Of a DNA stretch of 64,000 nt, positions 1 to 12,989 are shown in pieces. A program made the position numbers and the translations under genes. Within the stretch, counting starts at the first letter, position 1; every line of letters begins with the position of its first letter. The notes beneath the pieces were generated by a model. It saw nothing but the letters and a program-made list of their open reading frames with translations. It was not told where the DNA came from and ran no database searches. The DNA comes from Phallusia mammillata (Eukaryota > Chordata > Ascidiacea > Phlebobranchia > Ascidiidae): the NCBI GenBank assembly GCA_003260075.1, contig QLIY01000196.1, forward strand, positions 62,001 through 126,000. The letters run 5' to 3'.

Positions 1-261
1 TATGTAGTTGGGCACGTGGTATCTAGTCTGTAAAACTGAAATATATGTGCGAAGTAAACAACTGAAGTGTCATAGCAAAAAGCAACTATAAACGTTTGTG
101 TTTTATCCTGCGGTATTGTTTTTACTATATGCTGTCAGCACTTTTCAATTGCCAAAACCGTTCTCCTTTTTTATTGTAGGTTAAGGATGTAATTTGGGAA
201 AATTTAGGTTAAGGATGTTTTAAAAACCTCCCTCGGCAAATAAACATTTCTTCTCTTGTAG

Positions 262-2595
262 TTGGACCGCATATTCACCATCTTACAACTTTACTGAGGA
301 AATCGATGCCAATCTTTTATCGGAATCGGCCGCACGGGAATTCTGGAGCATCAATTTCTTCAGGAAGATCCGCTCGTAAGCGCATTATGTTCTGTTGATT
401 GGTTCCACTGTTCCAATATTTCAAACAAAAACACAAAAAATTATTGAATTTAATAGCAAAAACGCATTATTTAATCCATTCAGGTCGCATAGAAGTTCTT
501 AACCACAGCTAGAGCACGGATAGCGGCAGATAGTAACTTCAAACGCACCACTAAACATTGTATACATTTTAGTGTACATTGTAACAATCGTTAATATTAG
601 CACAAAGAAAATGAACATGAAGAGGTATATGTTTAATAACTGCGGCTGAGCATGCAATATGTTTGAAGTCAATTTCATTCCCTCTACATAGTTTAATAAC
701 TGTACAAAATTCGTACCGGGAACCAACAGGAGTATGGAAAAATCTTAAGGGAATCTAAACGATTATATTTATCTGCAGGTTACGTCGAAATCATCAATAT
801 ACGGAGCAGTGGGGTCAATTAAGGGGGACGCTTTACGTGGACGGTATGGAGGAGGGCCAGGTGGGTCGAGAGCTGACCCTTAGGGGGGTGAGGTCCCATG
901 CAACCTGTCTACACAACTATGACACCTATCACCGATATATGCGAATCACCGCTCATCTGAAGAATGGATTTACGCTAAGCGTCACTGTGGCTTGTATTAA
1001 CGACGTGTTAACGCAGTAAGTAGATCTGGTACTTTGAATTTGTTTTATTGTTTTATAGTGTTAAAGCCCATCTTGTATATTGCATGTAGTAATGATGTTA
1101 AGTTACAATTTGAGCTTAACTGACTTTAAACAGTAATAAATTAAAATGTTTTATTCATGCCACAATTAAACACATTTACCAATTGAAAGAAAAAACATTT
1201 AACAATTTCTTTTATACGCTGTTTATTTATTTATTTATTCACTTTTTTTACACCGCCATTGGTCCTGTGTCCAGAAATGATCATACAAATGAAACCTATT
1301 ATTTACCTAAATATTTGGCAATGCTGTACGAACATCCCGCACGAAATTTGAACACACGTTTATGAATCATATCCGGCTGTGATCATTTCTGAACACAGGA
1401 CCAATGGCGCCAAGTTACTAAACTACACACGAAAAAAGAACAAAATGAAGTCGAGTTACGCCGCTTGTCTTTGTTTAGTCTACGATATTTAAATCTCAAC
1501 AGAACTTGCAATTTTCCACTAAATCTAGTGCCAAGAAACCAATATCCAACAAATCTCAACAGAACTTGCAATTTTCCACTAAATCTAGTGCCTAGAAACC
1601 AATATCCATCACTTAAATTTTGATGGTTAGTCCCAAGTGATATGCCATGATATTTGACCAAATGTGCACGGTATTCAAACCGTTAATTTCTTGCCAATTA
1701 CAACACAAGAGATTAGCTTAATCCGAAACAGGAGTTAGAAATGGAACCAAATATAACACACCTTCACACAGATCGCAAATCACGCTGACCTAAACGTAAA
1801 CGTAACATCTGGCTGCGGCTATTGGGTAGGAAATATAATGTTCGGAGTTATAGAGAAGTGTAGCTCGCAAGGCACCACCATCATTAGCCCATCCCACACT
1901 TAACTGCCAGCAAGTTGTTGAACGTGTAATTTTCAAGTGAGCATCGTTTAGCTTGGTGGCAGCGCAAGGTCATGCTGTGGTTATGGAAAGTTTTGAACTT
2001 TCAACAGAGCAGGCAAAAAGCATCATCACGACAAATGTGTATTTTTGTGTCCGTTTTTGGACGCGCCTTCAAATGACCCGCTTTTACGCGCGCCTGTCGT
2101 TCGTAGATATATGCAAATTTATTTTCCGTTTTCATTGTGTTAAAAACGGATTTTGACATCACACATCTTGTGCATACAAACTTTTCTCTTTTTGAGACCG
2201 ATCTGTAACTCATTGTCCAAAACAAATTCTTAGTTTTATATTTTTTCATACGTTAAGTCATTCTATGAAGTTATACATATATTCTTTTCCTGTCAAGTTT
2301 ATCTTTGGTGCTAAAAGCACCAAAAAAGGAGGAATACATCCTGTTACTATTTTAAGTTTTTAAAGTCCGTACTACATGGTACTTTTCGGCGCCTGTAAAC
2401 ATACACACAACTAAATGCCACTCCAATTTATCCTTGTATGCTCACGAACTACACGTTTCATTCTCAGCGTCATATGCGGGTACGTCATCCAGCCGGACAG
2501 ACAACTATACTCGGTCACGCGGTGTGACCTTTCGTTGCCTAGACACGGCGAAGACGGTAACATACCACGGATTATCCAGTTCAATGTCTCAACAG
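262..2595 (+). CDS. N-terminal region of the PEP-synthase-like enzyme
   Basis: The first visible exons (262-375, 779-1015, 2468-2595) encode the segment that precedes the ATP-grasp domain in animal PEP-synthase-like proteins. Recognisable signatures are a Tyr-Glu-Gln-Trp-Gly stretch followed by an Arg-Gly-x-Leu strand. After it comes Leu-Arg-Gly-Val-Arg-Ser-His and a His-Arg-Tyr-Met motif in the second exon, then a Gly-Tyr-Val-Ile-Gln-Pro strand in the third. The frame is open at 262, so at least one exon lies upstream. The 261 bases before it show no coding segment I can defend. Confidence 0.7.
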
Positions 2596-5500
2596 GTATT
2601 GATGAAATACTATTTATAAAGGAATCAATTTAAGACAGGCTCGTTGTTGCCAAAACAAGTGTTTTTTCGTACTAGTTATCATTTTACTTTTCACATAATA
2701 TTGATCTAGGTTACTTTTTATATCCGATTGCAGACTGTCTGTTGTATCCACAAGTTTGCGATATTTTTTAGGCCACATCGTTGCCAAAATGTTCGTTTTT
2801 TGCTTGGTGCAAACATAACCTAGTCACCTCGTTTATGTGTAGCATCAATTATTTTGTGTTGAAGGGAAACACAAGTGCAATGTTGTTTGTATGATCAAAC
2901 TCACACCTGAAGTCAACAATGGATTAGAGTGGGAAGGACGGACGCATCACTGCCTAGCAGACATTTTTATTAACTCTCGGCCTGGAAGAGGAACAGTGGA
3001 GTTTTATTATAGGCAAGAAAACCCCAAATTTTTTGTAAAAGTTTCAGTTTGGAATGTATCGTAAAGTTTTTAAGTCAACTTCGACTCATTTAAATTTGAT
3101 TCAATAAGCTTTACTAGGCAAAAATGAATAAGTGATGCTAAAAAAATGTGTAGAATGTATTAAATTAAACTTGTAAAATGTTTAGAACTCAAGAAACAGT
3201 CTGTCCGGTCGAACGAATAAAACAAACATCTCCGTTTACCACACGATTCCCACCCAGTGACTCAAGCAAACTTTCGCTCTCCTTTACCGAACCAAGCTGC
3301 CAAAACAAACAGCTTGTAGGAGAGATTGGATCACAACTTGCTTGTCTTAAAACTCTTACTCAAAACAGGAGAATGTCCGAGGTAAAAATCTTGCTTACAT
3401 CAACTTACAATGTTTTGGCAATAGTTTTACCTCTAAGCTACCATGAGTGGCAACAATTACCATGAAAACTTTTAAAATGTTTAAAACTTAACACTATTTT
3501 TTAAACTGATATAATAAATTCGTAATTTTGTAAAAAAAATACAAAAAACTGGAAATTTGTCAAAGGTTACTCATTTTGTAATCCTTTACGTCAGTGGTTC
3601 TCAAACTTTTTTTGTTGTGACGCCTCTTGAAAAGTTTATTGGATTTGCGACGCACCAGCAAATAAAAGTTAATGAGGAAACTGATTATGAAAGTTGTGTT
3701 TATTGATACAACAACAAAAAGTCACGAAACGGAACTATTCTGCGACGCCCTTGGAAAATTGAAACGACGCACCAGGGCGTCGCGACGCACAGTTTGAGAA
3801 CTACTGCTTTACGTCCCCAAATCGTTAGGTTATAGATAGGTAATGTGAATAGCAAAAACAAAAAATGGGTGTTCCCTTTTCTCCTTGCAATAGGCGTGTT
3901 GAGCCCATATATTTCATTACATGTCAAATACGTTTTTCATAACCACACATAAAATCAATTTTACAGTTTTCCGTGATGGATGGTTTCTGCCTAACAACCC
4001 TTGCCTTTCATTTACATGTCAAGGTAAAAAGACACAACCATAAATTAAATTGATGTATAAATACAGAAATTGATTCATGTCAACTAAATTGTGCTTATGT
4101 AACTTTTAAGGAAAACAAGCACATCAAAGAATCTTTGGATACGATGGATGTGGTATTGAGGTGCGTACCGACCTTTTCATAAACTCCTCGGTGTATTTGT
4201 TGTGAAAATACATTTTTATAACTTCGAATATTCTTTAATACAGGGACGGAAGCAATGAAGACCTTCGCGACATTTGTAACAGGTTTGCTGTTGTTTGATA
4301 TTACAAAAAAATCAAATATAGAAAATTATGACCCATTCTGTTCAATTTAAGATTCGAAAACGTTAAACGTTATTCAACGGAGTCATTGTTTTAGGTTTAA
4401 CGCCAATACGTCGGCAATTGAGCCCCGCATCAAATTACAATCAGATAAAATCTTCCCGCCCTATTTTCGATGAGATCATTTCAGTTACATCACTTTTCAT
4501 GAAATTTCAGATGCTACGCCCATCTGGTCAACTCGACTCTGTCCAGTGACGTCACTGCCGAGCTGACGGAACGGTTTCGAAAACTGGCCAACGTCAGCAG
4601 ACGGGGTTGCATGCGGGTTGAAGTCAGGTCATCACTCTTTGGGGAGATACCTCTATCCGATGAATCTCAAAACATTACGTTTAAAGATTTGACTGGTGTT
4701 AATCAGGTTAGAGTAAATGCTTGGTTGTGTAAATGAAAGAGTTGCAAAGGTCGAATAAATTTGATTACATTTTTTAATAGATTTTGAAGGCGGTGTTGAA
4801 GTGTTGGGCAAACCAATGTGGATATGAAGCTGTTTTGTACAGAAGGTAAGACACACAAGTGTAGCTTGGCTAGTGTGCTTGTATGGATAAGGTTTTATGT
4901 ACCAAATGTTCATCTATGCTATTATGTTTTCTTCTGATGTGTTAAACTGTTTGATATCTCGTTTGCCACAGTTTTTGATGTTGGACATTTTTATCAACTT
5001 TTAACAACTATTAGTTTAAAATAAAAATAAGTAATATTATATTATAGCTTAACCCAGAAACGTAAGTGACGGATTAACTGTCTTTAGGTACTAAAAACGT
5101 CTCTCACTTTAGATTTGCACCTTGGAAGTTTAGTATTTTAAAAATCATAGTTACATTGTTGTTTAGGCAAAATGGCTTACAAGCTGTCCCTCCGATGGCA
5201 GTGATCATCCAATCAATGGTGGACGACGCAAGGTCACATGGGGTCATTACCACTTGCGAGGTCAGCAGCGGTGATCCAACACTTCTGTTTATTAACGCTA
5301 ACTATGTGGTGAAAAAAGTAACCACAGTTGACCAATCGCAACCAGACAGAATGGTGCTGAGACAGAGCGACGATGGTTCGTTTCGAATTGTCTCCCAGAG
5401 CATTGGGTTGAAGCAGAAGATTACAAAGCAAGGTAAATTCAACTGGTTTCAGATTTGTTGAACTTTAACCCATAGAATTGCCAGTTGTGCTACACCCCAC

Positions 5501-8500
5501 TTCTCCCAATTATGGGGACATTTAACAAATATAAGATTTTTGTTAATGATTAAAATGATAACAAAATGACTTCAGTTTATTTATGTAAAGTGGAAATGTA
5601 GACGCCCTAAAAAGTCCATTTTATTCTTGTGTCATGAGTTAACACCAACAAACATGGTGTAACTAAAGCATTACCTTAGCACAGGGGTGTCCAACCTTTT
5701 TGGCCAAAGGGCCACATGCGGTTTACGAATGATTGCGCGGGCCACTTGAGTGTTTACTGCTAATTTGTAATCTTAAAATGGCTGTCCACATGTCCACTTT
5801 TCTTAGTATATTCTGTTAGCGTTACTTGCTTTTCGTTTCTTATTTGGCATAATCTATATCACTGCAGAGTGCGTAAGATATTTCACTGCTGAATGCGTTT
5901 TGCGCGAGTGTTTGATATCAGATGTACAACAATGAAGCAAGAAATATTGACTCTTGAAGCAAGAGTAATATTGTAGACGTAACAATGCAGAAATTGTGAT
6001 GCGTAACAATGTGCATTGTGATGCAATAAAAGTAACTTGAACAGTTGTGTATTTCGAAAAATACCGCGCGGGCCACGGGTTGGACATCCCTGCCTTATGC
6101 CTTCCTGCAAAACAATTTGTTTAGTTTTATGGCTTGTCACGTATATACAATTTCGTTACCCAACTACCAGTGTTAATTTTGAATCTGAAAAGTACCCCTG
6201 GATTGCAGCAAATATCAAAACGTTGTTTCTTGTAAAACTCGTATGTTCTGCAGATGCGCCTGGTGTAACGACATCGAACATAGCAGTGGAATATGTACAG
6301 GAATGTTGTTTATCTTACGATAACGTACTGCGCCTGGGACAGTTGGCACTTGACATCAAAAACATGTTTAGAGACGAAAGGGAGATATCGTGGACAACTT
6401 CGCCTGGGAAGGTAAACAAAATCAATCATACATTCTACTGTAATGTGGAAAAAATTAGTTTTCGACGTATATTTAGTAAAAAATTTTCAGCATTTTACAC
6501 GTTTAAATCTCGATTGTTAAGACAGAAACTTTAGGTTTAATTTAAAATAATAAAAGTAATATTGTCAAAAATTCAGTTTTATAAACTTTTTAGACGTTTA
6601 CAGACATGTAAATATATGTTCGAACACACAAATGCAACGTTATCTTTGAAAATGCAACGCTGATATTAATTGCGAATATCTTGCAATCACATTCGTAGGC
6701 AACCATGTTTTAAATACCTTTTGTAATGTTAACGTATTGCTACTTGATATTCTCCTGCTATGCTTGCAGATTTACCTGTCAGGAGCTTCCCGCATTTCAA
6801 ACGACCCAACATTATCCGACTTCGAGGACTTGCATGAGTTTGATACAAGTTATGCGCTGGACGGAACATGGACCACATATGCCAACATCGAGTAAGTTTA
6901 TTAAAGACAGTAAGTTAAATTTTACATTGCTCCCACCGCAAAACCTTTGTTTGAAGAATTGTATATATAAGGTCCTGGCTGTAATCCCAGTAACAACTTA
7001 TAGGTCTTGCAAGCTATAGCACAAAATGATATGTTGCGACAAGTTTGGCACAAACATGATGTTATGCACCACAATCTTAATTTTTTAGTGGAACTTTTCC
7101 TGAAGTGGCTACGCCTCTTACACTCACCACCGTTGTCAAGGCGACTGCGCAAGGACTTCAGGTACTGTTGCGTTGTTAATTCTGGCAAAACCCAGATTCG
7201 CCTTCACCTGTTGTTTTTTACTTAGGACGCGGAGTCTCGGTCAACAAACGGTGAAAACTGCTGCGGCGTGGTAGCGAGCATAGCTTGTGGTCGCTCACTC
7301 ATAAACATGCATGTGAGTGGCGCTTTGTTGTGGCGACTTAAGCTTGGCGTCTTGAAGTTCCAATGGAATTACGTTCTTTTTTGCCACAGGATTTGCTGCC
7401 GCCCGCCAGAGCTGCGGGGACATTTGATGTTGATTTGGACGAGCGGTTAACATCTGCCCAAGACGACCACGAGCATGTGGAAGGATATCATGGGTCGAGT
7501 CCCTCGCTGATGCGACGTTTGTTGAGGAATGGCATCATGATCTGGGTATGGAATGGCTTTGTTTCCGTTTTATTTATTTTTGGCGTCCGCTGTTTCTGGC
7601 GTTTGTTGTTTCCGAGCACTACATCGAAGTCACTTATGTATTTATAGTGTTCTCACTTATGTTATAACGACCGCAGTTCTACGCTTTTTGACAAATCTTT
7701 CCAAGCTTAATGAAAAATTAACGAACATCTAAACAGTTGTCTGTGCCTGAATTTATACCATGTGTAAACAGCAACCTACAAACTAACTGTCATCACATGA
7801 AATCTACGTAATCTATGACCAATTATGCATAAGCATAAAGTTTTGTGACAAAGGTACTTGTTGGAAACGTCAAGGCATGTAAACTCCTCTTTTGTAATCC
7901 GACAATCCAAATTTGAACTGTTTTGTAATTTTTTAATATCTTTAACTGTATATTTTGTCATAGCATGCACATTTTGTATCTTTAGAACATGTTTAAGACT
8001 TCCAAGCCCCAACTCGAGTCTCTGACAACCAAAAATAGCCTCGCGATCACCAAAAACGCCTCTCCCTCCGCCAAAGACTTATTTCGCGTCATCGACGGCA
8101 GATTGCTCCCGGCTCTTCGTGACGTCACACATTGTCACGTGACGTACTGCAGGAAGTTCGACGTGTTGCGTGCTGTCACACTGGCGCTGTTGACCGGACG
8201 TCGAAAGTCAGGTATGAAGTTTGTGACACCTGCTCTCAATGACTGTGGTTATAATTTTCTGCTCTGAGGTCGAAAGTGGTAATGAGCCCGCAGGCTATCA
8301 CGTTGAAAATGTCCATTTCCGGATTAATGCTGCAGCCCGCTTTCTATTTCAGGGTGTTCCAATTCAAACAGCGTCATCACATTAATCGGTTAATTAGGTC
8401 AAATTCAAACCTTCATTTAACAAAAAAGGTGTGACTTTTTTTCCGGTTAATGTGAAGGAGCAGGGATTGTGTTTGCCCATATTTACACCCAAAAATATTT

Positions 8501-11500
8501 TCCAGTGTTTAAACTTTTAAACCCGATAAAGTTTGGAGTTGGAAGAACTCTTTTAAGAGTATTCTGAATATTTCGTTATTTGAGATGACCAAATCTTACA
8601 ATATTGAACCTAAAATTTCTCACCACACATAATTTTTCTCATTGTGTCCCAGCTCTAAACGTTTGCATTAAAAATGTAGGTTTCACTTCCTAATAGACAT
8701 TTACAACCATAGTGTTCGTTTCGAATGCAGATCCCTCCGCTACCACGTCGCTGGACATGGCTACCATTTACGCGTCAAGGTGGGATGACGTTGCAGGGGG
8801 GATTTCCGACTCACTGCAGAGACTGTCCGAGACTATTGTTGACGCCGGTTACAAAGAGGAATTTGTGGCACTAAAACCCCTGGTCAGAACTTTAATTCGA
8901 TATTATATATATATATATATTTTTTTTTATAAGGCTTGATATATTATCTATAATTAACATTGCACGCGTTAATTGTGTTTCGGGGGGGGGGTTTATTTTT
9001 ATTTTTTATAAAGCTTGATATATTATCTATAATTAACATTGCACGCGTTAATTGTGTTTCAAAATCGGTCAAGTGATACCTATACTGCATATCGGTCTTT
9101 TGTGTTTAAATTTAATGAAAGGAATTCGTTATCACTACAAATTCTGAAGATTAATTGCATGTTGCAAACACACAGTTAGCTTCGGTAACTTAGTTCGCGT
9201 TAAATAACGCCACCAATAATCATCACTTGAACAAAAACGTATAATTTCTTATGATAGTCGGTTGTGGTTCCACTTGTCTTTACAATAAAGCCTTATAAGC
9301 GTTTTATTAAGTGCTCAACAATGGTTAACAGGAAATTTACTTTTTGAAAATAGGAAATGGTACCAATATGCTCTAGTTATTATGCAATGTGATTTTTCCA
9401 AACTTGCAAATCAAAATATTCAAAAACAAAGATTTTCGTAACATTGTTAAATATATCATTTTATTTTACTGCACAAACCTTTGTCAAAAAATCTACAAAA
9501 TTTGAAGTCATAAGGTAAATGAGCTTTGTCTAAAGACATAATTTATTGTCAACAGAAAGCTGTGGATTGGTTGCTTAGCGACGAGTGCGCCAAAGCTAGG
9601 GTTCTCTACCAGGAATTATTGTCGGAATACGGCCACAGATGCATATCCGAGCTAGAGCTTCGGGAACAGTCTTGGTCACAAGACCAAACTAAAGTTGTTA
9701 CCGCTCTCCAGGTAAATCAATTACTGCAGACAAAATGATTCTTTATTCCGTATTCCTTTACATAATCATTTTATCACCTCCAGGCTATAGTTGAAAACCA
9801 CCCGGAAAGCAAACCACACTCGGCATTTGACGTAGACGCCCTACTCGGAAAACTAAAAACTCCGCTTAACAACGTCCAACGGTAAACTTGCTAAAATATT
9901 TCTCAGCGTTTTGCGTATATTTACTTACTTTTGTCATTAATTTTAAAGGTTTTTACTTCGACTGATCTTACCGTGGATGAGAGAAGCTGTCCGTGAACGA
10001 GAGTGGAGTAATTCAATTAAAATGAGAAATGTGGAACAGTTGAAAGTCGCTTATTGGAAGTTGGCAAAGCTACTAAAATCTCAGTGCTTACTTCCCGATG
10101 AAGATCTGATGTTTTTCCTGACCCACTCAGAGATCGGAAGACTCATTCAAAACCCGTCGCTTACATTCAAGTTTGTGCCGAAGTAAGTTGGATGCATTGA
10201 GTGGTGTTTTACGGCGATGTGGACGAGTACTTCATCAACACAATGTTTTATCGTGATTGTTTTTTTTTTAATTTATGGTGCACGTACCTCAAAAATTTAC
10301 AATTTTTGATACTAAGTTTGCTCTTTAGGTTTAAATAAATGGGCTTGATTAGGCCTAACTGTAACACATGTTTGTGTCGCAATTCCACCGTCTTGCGGGC
10401 CTTTAAATCGGTTTGTGGCTTATACTTGCAGGTTCGGGGGGGGGGGCTTGCAACGCTGCACTGTGGGCAATATATTACAAACGATGATAATATTTGGGTC
10501 CAATTGGGCGTATATACGGTCTTGTCTTCTTTGCTTACGCATCGTGAACAATAATAGCCTAATGTGTGTTAAAAAAACACGTGAATTAGCGTTTGACTGT
10601 GACCGACTTTAACATTTACTTTTGTTTGCAGAACCATCAAACGACGCCACGTTTACGCGAGGCAGAAAAACTTGTCCTTTCCAACCGTGAGTGAGCAATC
10701 ACCACCAGAGCCTCTAACCAGTCTTCCTGTTGGTTCCGACAATATCCCGTATAACACTGTGCTGCAAGGAACCTCTGTTTGTCCAGGGAAAGTTCGAGCT
10801 CCGGTTCGAATCGTTTCCGACCTCTCCGAAGCCTTTTTAATACAGGTATGCAAAGCAGCAGCATCGCTTATAGCGGGCATTAGAATATCTGACATTTTAA
10901 GACTCCGCACTGCACTGAGCAGGGCAGAGTTGCAAGCGGGCCCGAAATCTGAGCCCGAACCCGGCCCGAACCCGGCCCGAACCCGGNAAGCATTTTTTCT
11001 GGTCTGTGCCTTGCCATTTGGAAATTCTTGGTGACCGGCTGATTCGGCACAACGCCTACAGTGGGCCTGGCGTACAAAAAAAGAGTGTGCCGTGATCGAT
11101 GGTCTTCATGAACCAGAGTTGCAAGCGGGCCCGAAATCTGAGCCCGAACCCGGCCCGAACCCGAAAGTATAAGCCCGAAGCCCGACCCGAACCCGAAACG
11201 TTTTTGAGAAGCCCGTTTAGGCCCGAAATTTTGATTGACAGGTCTATCCACGAAAGCCTTGCAACAAAGTATGAGAAAGAAAAAAAGAGAAAAGACAACA
11301 AACACAATGAACAATAGTAGACAATGGGGTAAACAATACGTTTTAGACCAGGGTGGGCATTCGATCAAAGCCAGAGAATTGTTACTAAAAAATGACGGAA
11401 ACGGAACGTAAAGTCAGGCCCGTTTTGAGCCCGTTTTCTGACAAATACCTGAACCCCGCCCGAACCGGCCCGAACCCGGCCCGAAAAGCCCGGCCCGACT

Positions 11501-12639
11501 TGCAACTCTGGAGCAGGGAGTCGAACCGGAACTGAACCCGCGAACCTGTTTGAGCGATTCAATTTAATAACCCCGAACCATAAACAACATTTTCCTAAAA
11601 TTCCGCACCAGAACTGAACCCCATGCTTAGTTTGGCGATTAACCGGAACCATGCCAGGAAAAATGCAACCTGTACTATATTTTTACGATCGCCACAACAA
11701 AAATTATTGCATTCAGAACTACGTACTGAAGAATACGCGCGATATGACAGGGCGTGTCAAAAATAACGAAATGTAAAGTGTCGCGCACAGTCAACCCGGT
11801 AATTTGCCCGAACCCGAAAATATATATTGTTTTAAAACTTGATCCGAATCCCTAAAAAAAGCAAAAGTAAATCCGAATCCTTACGACAATCGGTTTGACT
11901 CCTTATAGTACTGAGTTTATAAGAATTGTGTGAATTACTTAATACAAATCCTATACTTTTAAAATTTATTTCGATACGTTAAATGGTTTCTTTCATAGAT
12001 ATTTATGAGCATAAATCATATCCGTTCAAAAAAAATTCAGTATTTGTTTGAAAATAAGACACAGTTATTTTGATTTTTTCAGAATGGCGAAATTTTAATC
12101 GTGGAGAGACCTGATGTTGGTTGGAGTGCTTACTACCCCCTGCTTGCAGGACTTGTCACCCAAGTCGGTCAGCTATCTTCACACGGGTCCATGCTGGCGA
12201 CAAACTATTCACTGCCTTGCGTTATCAACGTAAAACACGCGTTAAAGTGCTTCAAATCGGGTAAGTTTCTTCATAAACAACGACTCATTTTGCCTAACAT
12301 GGATACTGTAAAGTAGGGCTTTTTAAACTTCGCCCACTTCAATCACATAGGCTTTTAATGTTTCTGTTATTTCTGCATTTGTGGACAAAAGGCCTTTCAC
12401 GAAAAAAATGAAGTGGGCGACAGTGTGATAACAAGTTGTCTTAACTAAGCCTACTTGAATACCTTAATGTACAATGCCAAAGTTACCCATACAAAAAAGG
12501 TTAAATGATATACAATGTATGTAATATCAATTTTGTTTGGTCAGGTGAAGTTGTATTACTTGACGGAGCAAATGGAACAATTCAACGAGCAAGTGGGCCA
12601 GACCCAGCCATAGATGATACAACGATGTTACATGCGTAG
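262..12639 (+). CDS. PEP-synthase / rifampicin-phosphotransferase-like enzyme (5' end outside window)
   Basis: This is a multi-exon gene whose start lies left of the window. Exons I can read, approximately: 262-375, 779-1015, 2468-2595, 2865-3012 (GC donor), 3186-3381, 3965-4023, 4111-4160, 4242-4280, 4510-4707, 4780-4845, 5167-5431, 6255-6411, 6769-6891, 7088-7159, 7227-7309, 7390-7545, 7987-8210, 8732-8882, 9556-9711, 9784-9881, 9949-10182, 10631-10845, 12083-12259 and 12544-12639 (stop TAG). The order matches animal proteins annotated as putative PEP synthases: an N-terminal region, a PPDK_N ATP-grasp domain, a helical linker and a C-terminal PEP-utilising mobile domain. Family members use ATP to phosphorylate a substrate through a phosphohistidine. 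The substrate of the animal proteins is unknown, and I assign none. Reading frames join cleanly across the introns, so the gene looks intact within the window. Confidence 0.85.
1254..1409. repeat. Inverted repeat, arms of about 32 bp
   Basis: CGCCATTGGTCCTGTG at 1254 onward and its complement CACAGGACCAATGGCG ending at 1409 pair over about 32 bp with two mismatches around a loop of about 92 bp. It may be a short fold-back or MITE-like element. I see no clear target duplication. It lies in an intron. Confidence 0.7.
1492..1611. repeat. Two-copy 60-bp tandem repeat
   Basis: Adjacent copies, each beginning AAATCTCAACAGAACTTGCA, at about 1492-1551 and 1552-1611 differ at very few bases. No G run separates them, so unlike the other duplications this one looks like real DNA. 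Confidence 0.8.
3186..6891 (+). CDS. PPDK_N ATP-grasp domain of the PEP-synthase-like enzyme
   Basis: These exons carry landmarks of the ATP-binding half of PEP synthase. The Val-Gly-Glu-Ile-Gly-Ser-Gln-Leu-Ala strand resembles the usual VGGKGSSLA. It is followed by Gly-Phe-Cys-Leu-Thr-Thr, by Val-Arg-Ser-Ser (4510-4707 exon), and by Pro-Pro-Met-Ala-Val-Ile-Ile-Gln-Ser-Met-Val with a diverged Gly-Asp-Pro strand (5167-5431 exon). The last exons end near Ile-Tyr-Leu, where the family normally reads IYLLQARPIT; here it is Ile-Tyr-Leu-Ser-Gly-Ala-Ser-Arg-Ile. The nucleotide site is therefore somewhat degenerate, and catalytic competence is uncertain. Confidence 0.7.
3592..3806. mobile_element. 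Non-autonomous hAT-like element (CAGTGGTTCTCAAACT ends)
   Basis: A 215-bp element begins CAGTGGTTCTCAAACT and ends with the inverted form AGTTTGAGAACTACTG. It is flanked by perfect 8-bp direct repeats CTTTACGT (3584-3591 and 3807-3814). The 8-bp duplication and CAG...CTG ends are typical of hAT transposons. It has no coding capacity and lies in an intron of the PEP-synthase-like gene. Confidence 0.85.
5682..6092. mobile_element. Non-autonomous hAT-like element (CAGGGGTGTCCAACC ends)
   Basis: The 411-bp element begins CAGGGGTGTCCAACC and ends GGTTGGACATCCCTG. Flanking 8-bp sequences CCTTAGCA and CCTTATGC are similar but not identical, so the insertion is older or the boundary has mutated. It lies in an intron of the PEP-synthase-like gene. 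The 165-codon frame crossing its right end is not a gene. Confidence 0.8.
10925..11510. mobile_element. Non-autonomous hAT-like element, GC-rich, with an N and an internal repeat
   Basis: It begins CAGAGTTGCAAGCGGGC and ends GCCCGACTTGCAACTCTG, with perfect 8-bp target repeats GAGCAGGG (10917-10924 and 11511-11518). The interior is rich in GCCCGAACC. The left end sequence recurs at about 11114, just after the single ambiguous base at 10987, so the element is either nested or misassembled. Its GC content contrasts with the AT-rich intron. Confidence 0.8.
12083..12639 (+). CDS. PEP-utilising mobile (swivelling His) domain, C-terminus
   Basis: The last two exons (12083-12259 and 12544-12639) encode the swivelling domain. 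After Gly-Glu-Ile-Leu-Ile-Val the sequence runs to Gly-Leu-Val-Thr-Gln-Val-Gly-Gln-Leu-Ser-Ser-His-Gly-Ser, then Tyr-Ser-Leu-Pro-Cys-Val-Ile-Asn-Val. The family pattern is GGxxSHxAIVARExGIPAVV. The phosphorylatable histidine is kept (codon 12182-12184). The protein ends with a Leu-Leu-Asp-Gly-Ala-Asn-Gly-Thr strand and about 18 further residues. A poly(A) signal follows at 12768-12773. Confidence 0.85.
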
Positions 12640-12767
12640 CAAAAAACGCTGCATTTTTGTTTCAACTTCGTCTTTTTTCAACAAATTTTTATTGTGGTTC
12701 ATCTTTTTAACACACGGTTTCATGTACCTATTATCTCGTTGTTGTGTTACTATACTGTTTTATTGCG

Positions 12768-12773
12768 AATAAA
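12768..12773 (+). terminator. Poly(A) signal AATAAA, PEP-synthase-like gene
   Basis: A canonical AATAAA lies 129 bases after the TAG stop at 12637-12639 on the + strand. A reverse-strand AATAAA (TTTATT at 12759-12764) lies beside it and could serve the convergent AAA ATPase gene. Confidence 0.6.
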
Positions 12774-12989
12774 AACTATTTGAGTTTGTAGTGCAGTGTT
12801 ACTTAGTTTTGTGTAAAATTGTTCTTGTTCGGCTTTTTGTGGCCAGCAAAATTGCTTCAGCATTGTAATAAGAATTCGAACAGCATTAAAACTGGTACAT
12901 TTTTAAATACCAAAACTAAAAAGGGAGAACAACATAAGCTGAAACGCGTTCCAAAGAACATGAAATAAATATCCAGGTAACTGTTGTTG

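Noticed and set aside
6037..6534. 165-codon + strand frame
   Set aside because: Only 6255-6411 is an exon of the PEP-synthase-like gene. The rest is the end of a transposable element and intron.
8907..8918. TATATA repeat
   Set aside because: A short simple repeat in an AT-rich intron with no regulatory context.
10880..11652. Long - strand frames rich in Arg, Gly and Phe
   Set aside because: They cross a GC-rich hAT-like element and an ambiguous base, with no splice or domain support.
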